From the NCBI GenBank assembly GCA_015065105.1, contig SVQZ01000003.1, positions 1 to 35,302 of the forward strand: a DNA stretch of 35,302 bases, in the 5' to 3' direction. The translations under genes and the position numbers were made by a program. The first letter of the stretch is position 1. Every line of letters begins with the position of its first letter. The notes beneath the pieces were generated by a model that did no database searches, had not been told where the DNA came from, and was given only the letters and a program-made list of their open reading frames with translations. The stretch is from Oscillospiraceae bacterium (lineage in GTDB: Bacteria > Bacillota > Clostridia > Oscillospirales > CAG-272). Shown piece by piece: positions 29,706 to 35,302 of the stretch.

Positions 29706-32117
29706 ATGGGCATAGAAAAAATTAATACAATATGGCCCGGATTAAGGGTGATTGAAAAGATCAACGAAGGATCTGACGGCTCGAAGTACTACCGTGCCGT
29801 AAACGAATCCACAGGCAGTGAATATGAGATAAAGATACTTTCATTGCCCCAGAGCGATGCTGAAATAGTTTCGTTGAAGAACGAGGGTATGGATGCGGCT
29901 CAGATAGCTAAATATTATAACGATAAGGTAACTGAAGCGGTCAATTCATCAAAGCTCAATGCATCCCTTAACGGTGTCGTATCTACCAGAGCCGCGGAGG
30001 AATGTAAGGTCCTTGCCCGTGATGAAGGAATAGGCTGGGAATTATATACAAGAAGCGAGCTTCTTATTCCTCTGACCGACTATCTTGCAGTAAAAGCTCT
30101 CAGCGAGGCTGATGTGATCAAGCTCGGAACAGATGTTGCCGCTTCACTTGAATGCTGCGAACGTATAGGTATATTACATAAGGATATAAAGCCCGAATCG
30201 ATATATCTTACACCGAACGGCGAATTTAAGCTCGGCGGTTATTCTCACGAGGTTCCGAAGGCAATAGGTAATTATACGAGTCCCGAGGCGGCAAAGGGAG
30301 AGGAATATACCTCCTGCTCTGACGTTTATTCACTTGGTATGATTCTTTATACCCTTTTGAATAACAACAGACCGCCCTTGACCGACCCCAATGCAGAGGA
30401 GATAACCTTTGCGCAAAGAAGCACAGCTGCGAAGCGCCGTCTTGCAGGTGAGGAGCTTCCCGCTCCCTGTAACGCATCGGCTCAGACGGCAAACGTTATA
30501 CTTTTGGCGCTTTCTCACGATCCTTTAAAGCGCTTCAAGAACGCAACCGCCTTCAAGGCGGCTCTTTCAAGCGTTGCACCCATGGCGGGTGTAAGCAACA
30601 TAAGCACGAGCTTTAAAGAGACTGTAGGCAGACACGCCGTTCCCGTTACCCCTGTTCATAACGCTCCCAAAAAGCCGGAGGTCACTCCCTTTACTCCCGA
30701 GTTTAAGGTAAGAGACGATCAGGAAATAGCCAAGCCCGTTATCAAAAAGAAAAAGAAGAATTCCGCTCTTCCCATAATAATCATTTCGGTAATAGCTCTT
30801 CTTCTTGTTATAGGCGTAATAATAACGCTTATAGTAACAAGCTCCCGTGACAATGGTAAAAAGACAGAGGAAAGCCGTGCCGATGATATCATTGAAGCTT
30901 TGGAGAACGGCTATTTCGGCGAAGCTCTCGATGCTTTTGAGGAAAGCGGTTCTGATAAGGATCTGGTCAAGGGACTGAAAAAACGTCTTGACACTCTTTA
31001 CGACGATTTTCTTAATGAAAAGGTAGGATTTGACAGGGCAAAGCAGGAGCTTGATACTATAGAATCGATGAAGATAACGGATATCGATGAAAAGTTCGGT
31101 GTTATAAGAGATAAGATATATCAACTCAACGATTCGAGAGCGGCATATGCAAAGGCAGAGGGCTTTTACAAGGAATCCGACTATATTAAGGCGATAGAGC
31201 AGTATATGCTCGTTATAAAGGATGACCCGAATTACAGCGAAGCTCAGAAAAAGATAAATTCCTCAAAGGGTGAATACCGCTCTTCGGTTATCGAGGAATG
31301 CGAGGCTCTTGAAGAGGAAAACGAATACGCCGATGCAATTGAGATGCTTCAGAATGCCCTCGAGGTATTAAAGGATGATTCAGAGCTTGAAAGTAAGCTT
31401 GAATCTGTTGAGAAGAGCTATGAAAAGTATGCTCTTAACGAAGCTCAGATCCTTCTTGACGATAAAAAGTACGAGGAAGCCGAGGAGCTTCTTGAAAAGG
31501 CGCTCGATACTCTTACCGATAACGAGGCCATAACAGGAAAAATCGAAGAGATCCCCTCGATAATCGAAAAGGATTATATTGAGGAAGCGGAAGAATTGGC
31601 GGAAAAGGGAGCATATGACAGCGCGCTTAAGCTTCTTGACGAGGCGCTTGAGATACTTCCCGATAATGAAAATATTATCGCCAAGAAGAAGGAGATAAGC
31701 GATTCACAGCCTGTGGATATGATCACTCTTTCTATCGTTGATTCTACAGCCGGAAGCTCAAAGACCCTTACCTCCTCGGGAACAGACGTTTACGGAGAGA
31801 GCTATAAGAGCGGTCTCTGCTTTGACCTTTCAAGCGATACCGAATCCTATCTTGTTTACGATCTCGGAGGTAAATATACCAAGTTCAAGGGTACCGTGAC
31901 CCTTCCTTCTGATGCGGACAGCGAGAGTGAGTTTACCGTTGAGATATATGCAGACGGTAAGCGTCTCAAGAGAGTAAAGGAATATCAGATGGCAGAGGGT
32001 GCTATCGACTTTAATCTTGATGTCAGCGGTGCATCCGAGCTTGAAATACGCGTTGCGCTTACAAAGGGTGAGGCGGACAAGATATACGTTGTAAACGGAA
32101 TCCTTTCAAAAGATTAA
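29706..32117 (+). CDS. Kinase-like (predicted pseudokinase) membrane protein with TPR and NPCBM-like domains
   Basis: 803 residues. Residues 12-290 have a protein-kinase fold: glycine loop INEGSDGSKYY, the beta-3 lysine in EIKIL (K43), catalytic loop HKDIKPESI, and SDVYSLGMILYTLL. However, the catalytic-loop Asn is Ser165 and the DFG motif reads GYS (residues 178-180), so both magnesium ligands are missing; a large insert also lies at 50-100. A Lys-rich stretch (347-351) and a membrane helix (354-377) lead to an outside region of TPR-like helix pairs (about 391-700). A C-terminal NPCBM-like beta domain follows (704-803, YLVYDLGGKYTKFKGTVTLP). It most likely senses a cell-surface sugar or wall signal and scaffolds the FHA-ABC transporter. 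Last gene of the phosphatase operon. Confidence 0.85.
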   Translation: MGIEKINTIWPGLRVIEKINEGSDGSKYYRAVNESTGSEYEIKILSLPQSDAEIVSLKNEGMDAAQIAKYYNDKVTEAVNSSKLNASLNGVVSTRAAEECKVLARDEGIGWELYTRSELLIPLTDYLAVKALSEADVIKLGTDVAASLECCERIGILHKDIKPESIYLTPNGEFKLGGYSHEVPKAIGNYTSPEAAKGEEYTSCSDVYSLGMILYTLLNNNRPPLTDPNAEEITFAQRSTAAKRRLAGEELPAPCNASAQTANVILLALSHDPLKRFKNATAFKAALSSVAPMAGVSNISTSFKETVGRHAVPVTPVHNAPKKPEVTPFTPEFKVRDDQEIAKPVIKKKKKNSALPIIIISVIALLLVIGVIITLIVTSSRDNGKKTEESRADDIIEALENGYFGEALDAFEESGSDKDLVKGLKKRLDTLYDDFLNEKVGFDRAKQELDTIESMKITDIDEKFGVIRDKIYQLNDSRAAYAKAEGFYKESDYIKAIEQYMLVIKDDPNYSEAQKKINSSKGEYRSSVIEECEALEEENEYADAIEMLQNALEVLKDDSELESKLESVEKSYEKYALNEAQILLDDKKYEEAEELLEKALDTLTDNEAITGKIEEIPSIIEKDYIEEAEELAEKGAYDSALKLLDEALEILPDNENIIAKKKEISDSQPVDMITLSIVDSTAGSSKTLTSSGTDVYGESYKSGLCFDLSSDTESYLVYDLGGKYTKFKGTVTLPSDADSESEFTVEIYADGKRLKRVKEYQMAEGAIDFNLDVSGASELEIRVALTKGEADKIYVVNGILSKD

Positions 32118-32140
32118 CTGAAAAGTAAGTCAATTAATTC

Positions 32141-32169
32141 TTGACAATTCAATTTAACTATGCTATACT
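32141..32169 (+). promoter_or_regulatory. Promoter of tRNA-Leu
   Basis: TTGACA (32141-32146), 17 bases, TATACT (32164-32169). Confidence 0.8.
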
Positions 32170-32195
32170 GTTTGAGTGCCAAAAACACTCAAACA
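32169..32195 (+). other. Hairpin in the tRNA-Leu leader
   Basis: TGTTTGAGTG/CACTCAAACA is a perfect 10-bp stem with a CCAAAAA loop, between the -10 box and the mature tRNA. No T-run follows, so it is not a terminator. It may be a DNA palindrome at the start site or a precursor-tRNA leader hairpin. Confidence 0.6.
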
Positions 32196-32202
32196 GTTAT
32201 AT

Positions 32203-32289
32203 GCGGATGTGGCGGAATCGGCAGACGCGCCAGATTCAGGTTCTGGTGGTAGCAATACCGTGTGGGTTCAAGTCCCTTCATCCGCACCA
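32203..32289 (+). tRNA. tRNA-Leu (anticodon CAG)
   Basis: A complete 87-nt class II tRNA. The acceptor stem is GCGGATG/CATCCGC with encoded CCA at 32287-32289. The anticodon stem is CCAGA/TCTGG around loop TTCAGGT (anticodon CAG). It has a long variable arm (TGGTAGCAATACCG) and T-arm GTGGGTTCAAGTCCC. It reads CUG codons. Confidence 0.96.
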
Positions 32290-32290
32290 A

Positions 32291-32334
32291 AAAGAAACGA
32301 CAATTTTCGACAGAAGATTGTCGTTTCTTTTTGT
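32291..32334 (+). terminator. Terminator of tRNA-Leu
   Basis: AAAGAAACGACAAT pairs with ATTGTCGTTTCTTT (32291-32304, 32317-32330), followed by T-rich sequence. The same stem arms recur at 33357-33395. Confidence 0.85.
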
Positions 32335-32443
32335 TCTTTTCACTTTTCTCTTTTCGTTCTTCTCTCTTCTCTAAAATTGCCGTTTCCAGATAAAAGATAA
32401 GAGAGAAGAGATAAAAGAAAAGGTAACTTTGCTCCGCAAAGCA

Positions 32444-32472
32444 TTGAATTATATAATAATTTGTGATATAAT
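32444..32472 (+). promoter_or_regulatory. Promoter of the four-helix-bundle gene
   Basis: TTGAAT (32444-32449), 17 bases, TATAAT (32467-32472). Just upstream lies a TTTGCTCCGCAAA hairpin. Confidence 0.65.
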
Positions 32473-32492
32473 TTAACTAGAGGTGATGACGA

Positions 32493-32840
32493 ATGAACAG
32501 TCCTTTGCTCAATAAATCTCTTGATTTTGCAACACAGGTAGTATTGTTTTACGAGGATTTTTCTAAAACAAAAAAAGATACAACAATCGCAAAACAGTTA
32601 CTTCGTTCTGCTACAAGTGTTGGTGCAAATATAAACGAAGCCATATACGGTAACAGCAAAGCGGATTTTATATCAAAGCTTCATATTTCACTTAAGGAAA
32701 CCGGTGCAAGCATATATTGGCTCACGCTTCTGAAAAGAACAAATCTGATAGAATATAACTTTGATGAACTCCTTTCTCTTGCAGAAGAAATCAAGCGAAT
32801 GCTGATTGCATCACTTAATACCGCAAAGGAAAATAAATGA
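32493..32840 (+). CDS. Four-helix-bundle protein (S23/Avd-like)
   Basis: 115 residues of the small four-helix-bundle family first seen in 23S rRNA intervening sequences and related to the Avd accessory protein of diversity-generating retroelements. Typical features are an N-terminal LLNKSLDFATQVVLFYE and the middle segment AKQLLRSATSVGANINEAIY, then SKADFISKLHISLKETGASIYWL. No reverse transcriptase is nearby, so no retroelement role is supported. GAGGTGATG precedes the ATG. Its stop overlaps the start of the broken peptidase gene (ATGA). Function unknown; the family may bind nucleic acids. Confidence 0.88.
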   Translation: MNSPLLNKSLDFATQVVLFYEDFSKTKKDTTIAKQLLRSATSVGANINEAIYGNSKADFISKLHISLKETGASIYWLTLLKRTNLIEYNFDELLSLAEEIKRMLIASLNTAKENK

Positions 32841-33288
32841 AGATTCTTTTTACTGCCTTCAAAGGCGTGCATAACACTTCTTTTCAGTTAGTGGATCAAA
32901 CGGCAGCGAATTATATTTTATTAACCAATAGTTTTCAGGATTGGAAAAAGACATTTCATTTATCAGTAGCGATTATAGCATAGTGTATATGTTTGGAGTC
33001 GATAAGAAACTGATAGATAAAGTCAGAATCGAAACGTGTGCAAAGTACAATGATGAAATGGTTTGTACAGATTTTAATGTACATTATTTAGAAACAATGC
33101 TTAGAAGCGCAGACATCTCTTACACCATATTAAATAAACCGACCCGTTATCTATGTAATGCGGCGTATTATCATATGCTAAAGAAAAATCCTAATACAGT
33201 TTTCATTCATATTCCATCATTAAAAGGTATGAGGATTGAACTGATGGATAAACTGATCGCATTTTTCAACGATATATGTTCCAACTAA
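32837..33288 (+). pseudogene. Frameshifted pyroglutamyl-peptidase-like (C15) gene
   Basis: ATG 32837, coupled to the previous stop, opens MKILFTAFKGVHNTSFQLVD... to about residue 34, and this frame then ends at 32981-32983. The next frame continues the homology from about 32941: LEKDISFISSDY, then VRIETCAKYN, PTRYLCNAAYY and TVFIHIPS. These correspond to the Glu, Cys and His sites of pyroglutamyl peptidase I, which removes N-terminal pyroglutamate. A loss of one base near 32936-32942 (CAGGATTGG, perhaps once CAGGGATTGG) explains the break. The product is about 150 residues, shorter than the usual 200 or so. It may be a recent pseudogene, a sequencing or assembly error, or programmed frameshifting; there is no slippery heptamer. 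Confidence 0.7.
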
Positions 33289-33356
33289 AAAACTGCGAGA
33301 GTTCGAATTCATACGCAAAACTGCCGAAACTATCTTTTTTGTAGCCCATAGACAAA

Positions 33357-33400
33357 AAAGAAACGACAATTTTTTCGAAAAATTGTCGTTTCTTTAATTT
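33357..33400. terminator. Terminator after the broken peptidase gene, convergent with MATE
   Basis: An 18-bp stem AAAGAAACGACAATTTTT/AAAAATTGTCGTTTCTTT with a tiny TCG loop. Flanking A and T runs make it usable in both directions. It shares its outer 14-bp arms with the tRNA terminator at 32291. Confidence 0.8.
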
Positions 33401-33459
33401 ATAGGAATTTGCTCTGTATTTCCGCGTCTTTTATTGCAGTAAGAGTCTTCGGTACACCA

Positions 33460-34818
33460 TCAATTGGCGTTTGATCTGATATATCTTCTGTAAACGAATA
33501 CAAATGCGATTATTTGTATTAAAAACGTTAGCGTCCACGAGAAGGTATATGATGCGTAAAGGCATTGAGGGGTGTGGAATCTTTCGATTTGGAATATTGT
33601 TAATATCCATGCAATTCTGAAGCCGCATACACCCAAAACCGAAATTATCATGGGCGCAAGGGATGAGCCCATACCGCGCAGCGCTCCTGTTGAAACGTCC
33701 ATAAGTCCGCAAAGGAAATAGGGAATACAGATATATGAAATTCGTATCATACCGTAATAAAGAGCCTTTGCCGAGTCGGTGATATAAATTGAGAGAAGGG
33801 GCTCGCGGAGAAGATAAACTCCAAGACCTGCAATGATACCTGTGAGAGCAACGCTTACAAGACAGATAGCTACGGTCTTTTTTACACGCTTATATTTTTC
33901 CGCACCCGTATTTTGTCCTACAAAGTTTACTGTTGTTTGATGGAAGGCGTTAAGGATCACGTAAACAAAGCCCTCGATATTGGCAGATGCCGCGTTACCC
34001 GACATTACTACAGGTCCGAAGGAGTTCACCGAGGACTGAATGATAACGTTTGATATTGAAAAAAGCGAGCCCTGAATACCCGCGGGTACTCCTATCCTTA
34101 TGAGCTTTAAAAGCTCTTTTTTGTAAAAGCGGAGTTCCTTTGGGTGGAGCCTGCACTCATCGTTTCTACGCATTAATGCAACGGTTACAAGTATAGCCGA
34201 AAGCGCTTGGGATATAGCTGTTGCAAGGGCGACACCGGCAACGTTCATATTGAATAGCGTTACAAAGATAACGTTAAGTATTACGTTAATAATACCCGAA
34301 AGGGTGAGATAGATAAGAGGGCTTTTCGTATCACCGGCGGCGCGCAGGATCGACGCGCAGAAGTTATAGAGCATAGTGAAGGTCATGCCCGCAAAGTATA
34401 TCTTCATATACGTTGCCGAAAGGGGCAGAACATCCTTTGGGGTATTCATCAGAACAAGCAGGGGCTCTGCAAGTAATATTCCTATTACCGTAAGAAGAGC
34501 GCCGCCCGCAAGCGCGGCACTTACCGCAGTATGAACGGTGCGGTGGACGCTTTTTGACTTTTTTGCTCCGAGCCCGTGGGCTACGCATACGCCTGCTCCT
34601 ACCGAAAGACCTATGAAAAGGTTTATAATAAGGTTTGATACCGCACCCGTAGCACCTACGGCGGCTACCGATATGCTTCCGCAATACCGTCCTACAATGA
34701 TAAGGTCGGCGGCATTGAAAAGAAGCTGAAGGATGCTTGTTAATATTATAGGTATTGTATAAAGAATAATATGAGGGAGAAGAGCTCCCTCTGTCATTGA
34801 ACGAGTTGCTTTTGCCAT
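33460..34818 (-). CDS. MATE family efflux transporter
   Basis: 452 residues with twelve hydrophobic helices in two halves, the MATE/NorM-DinF layout. The N-terminal TEGALLPHIILYTIPIILTS, helix 2 LFNAADLIIVGRYCG and helix 7 region GVPAGIQGSLFSISNVIIQS are typical of the family. It uses a sodium or proton gradient to export cationic drugs or metabolites; the natural substrate is unknown. I choose ATG 34818 (MAKATRSM), with an AAGGATTGTGGA site upstream, over the in-frame ATG 34860, which lies next to the promoter -10 box. Single gene, divergent from the zinc-ribbon gene at the window end. Confidence 0.93.
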   Translation of the reverse strand: MAKATRSMTEGALLPHIILYTIPIILTSILQLLFNAADLIIVGRYCGSISVAAVGATGAVSNLIINLFIGLSVGAGVCVAHGLGAKKSKSVHRTVHTAVSAALAGGALLTVIGILLAEPLLVLMNTPKDVLPLSATYMKIYFAGMTFTMLYNFCASILRAAGDTKSPLIYLTLSGIINVILNVIFVTLFNMNVAGVALATAISQALSAILVTVALMRRNDECRLHPKELRFYKKELLKLIRIGVPAGIQGSLFSISNVIIQSSVNSFGPVVMSGNAASANIEGFVYVILNAFHQTTVNFVGQNTGAEKYKRVKKTVAICLVSVALTGIIAGLGVYLLREPLLSIYITDSAKALYYGMIRISYICIPYFLCGLMDVSTGALRGMGSSLAPMIISVLGVCGFRIAWILTIFQIERFHTPQCLYASYTFSWTLTFLIQIIAFVFVYRRYIRSNAN

Positions 34819-34851
34819 TTCCACAATCCTTGAATAATTTATTATATTATA

Positions 34852-34879
34852 ATTATACACCTAAATAACATTGGGTCAA
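34852..34879 (-). promoter_or_regulatory. Promoter of the MATE gene
   Basis: Minus strand TTGACC (34874-34879), 16 bases, TATAAT (34852-34857). Confidence 0.65.
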
Positions 34880-34900
34880 TGATCAATTTTGAAATTTATA

Positions 34901-34928
34901 TTGAATTTATTATATAATATGTTATAAT
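34901..34928 (+). promoter_or_regulatory. Promoter reading into the tandem repeats and last gene
   Basis: TTGAAT (34901-34906), 16 bases, TATAAT (34923-34928). The transcript would begin at about 34935, immediately before repeat copy 1. Confidence 0.65.
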
Positions 34929-34936
34929 GTAGATAT

Positions 34937-35110
34937 AAAAAAGCGGGCGCCGGCCCGCACCGAATCCCGCACCATTCCTTGGTGCAAACAACTCACACGA
35001 AATGAAGCAATTTCCTATATATTAAAAAAGCAGGCGCCGGCCCGCACCGAATCCCGCACCATTCCTTGGTGCAAACAACTTACACGAAATGGAGCAATTT
35101 ACTATAAATT
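34937..35110 (+). repeat. Two tandem 87-bp structured repeats in a 5' leader
   Basis: Copies at 34937-35023 and 35024-35110 differ at only a handful of positions. Each holds the palindrome GCGGGCGCCGGCCCGC (copy 2: GCAGGCGCCGGCCCGC), then CCGAATCCC, the hairpin GCACCA-TTCCT-TGGTGC, and AAACAACT(C/T)ACACGAAATG(A/G)AGCAATTT. They lie between a promoter and the ATG at 35132. This could be a tandem regulatory RNA, a pair of protein-binding sites or a small duplicated element. It does not match a riboswitch I know. Confidence 0.75.
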
Positions 35111-35131
35111 TAAAGAAAGCGAGGTTATTTT

Positions 35132-35302
35132 ATGAATTGTATGAATTGCCAAGCTACCCTTGAAGATGGAAATTTCATATGCCCTCAATGCGGCACAAAT
35201 AATTACCGTGGTGCAGACGTCTATCAGAAAAAGGGAAGCGACCATGGAACCCTTGCCCTTGTTTTTGCTATTGTAAGTCTTGTTTCAACAGTTTTTCTCG
35301 GT
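35132..35302 (+). CDS. Zinc-ribbon membrane protein, 3' end outside window
   Basis: 57 codons are visible. The start has a zinc ribbon, MNCMNCQATLEDGNFICPQC (C3, C6, C17, C20), then a polar linker and the beginning of a hydrophobic helix (GTLALVFAIVSLVSTVFLG) at the window edge. The layout resembles the zinc-ribbon/propeller protein at 21653 and DUF4190-type small membrane proteins, but the rest is not visible. A GCGAGG site precedes the ATG. Confidence 0.8.
   Translation, partial: MNCMNCQATLEDGNFICPQCGTNNYRGADVYQKKGSDHGTLALVFAIVSLVSTVFLG

Noticed and set aside
30226-31124. Minus-strand open frames opposite the kinase-like gene
   Set aside because: They lie antisense to a well supported 803-residue gene and have no ribosome sites or recognisable domains.
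32493-32840. Diversity-generating retroelement based on the Avd-like protein
   Set aside because: There is no reverse transcriptase, template repeat or variable gene in the window.
34937-35110. CRISPR array
   Set aside because: Only two units occur, directly adjacent with no unique spacers, and no cas genes are present.

Overview
The window reads as a chromosomal segment of a spore-forming, low- to mid-GC Firmicute of the class Clostridia, probably an uncultured gut or rumen member of the Oscillospiraceae/Ruminococcaceae type. The evidence is a cotJABC spore-coat operon, strong AGGAGG-type ribosome binding sites, TTGNNN-N16-18-TATAAT promoters, a transcription-terminating lysine riboswitch and a cobalamin riboswitch, ECF-type vitamin transport, and several proteins of the 'zinc ribbon + one membrane helix + surface domain' design. 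The organism name is inference; the gene content is read directly.

Layout. 1-120: the tail of a secreted protein with Ig-like repeats, paralogous to one at 9810. 121-604: terminator and degenerate repeats. 605-1856: an ECF sigma factor and a one-helix membrane partner. 1906-5121 (minus): lysine riboswitch-dapA-dapB-lysA, the end of the diaminopimelate/lysine pathway. 5122-5703: no protein gene, but two apparent independent small RNAs on the minus strand, each with its own near-consensus promoter and terminator. 5704-8037 (minus): a U32 family protein (TrhP-like tRNA hydroxylation) and a membrane-anchored SGNH hydrolase. 8064-9458: tadA and an EamA-type permease.

9465-17389 is the most interesting stretch: one cobalamin riboswitch heads seven tightly spaced or overlapping genes. 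They encode a secreted Ig-repeat protein, a small HNH-associated-repeat protein, a sortase-type surface protein with an alpha/alpha-toroid domain, a membrane-anchored FecR-like + DUF4430 (transcobalamin C-terminal-like) protein, a fused EcfA1-EcfA2 ATPase, an ECF S component and EcfT. The two halves of the animal transcobalamin/intrinsic-factor fold thus appear to lie on neighbouring surface proteins feeding an ECF importer. I infer a Gram-positive extracellular corrinoid-capture and uptake system.

17409-20215: a small RNA candidate, then an 842-residue sigma factor with a long duplicated C-terminal sensor-like region. 20418-21525: cotJA-cotJB-cotJC. 21653-26423 (minus): a zinc-ribbon/beta-propeller membrane protein, and a three-gene operon of two integral membrane proteins and an M20 peptidase. 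26514-32117: a signalling module of PP2C phosphatase, double-FHA ABCG-type transporter, and a kinase-like membrane protein that lacks both metal-binding residues (a predicted pseudokinase) and carries external TPR and NPCBM-like domains. 32141-33400: tRNA-Leu(CAG), a four-helix-bundle protein and a frameshifted pyroglutamyl-peptidase-like gene between two near-identical terminators. 33460-34818 (minus): a MATE transporter. 34901-35302: a promoter, two tandem 87-bp structured repeats, and the start of a zinc-ribbon membrane protein cut by the window end.
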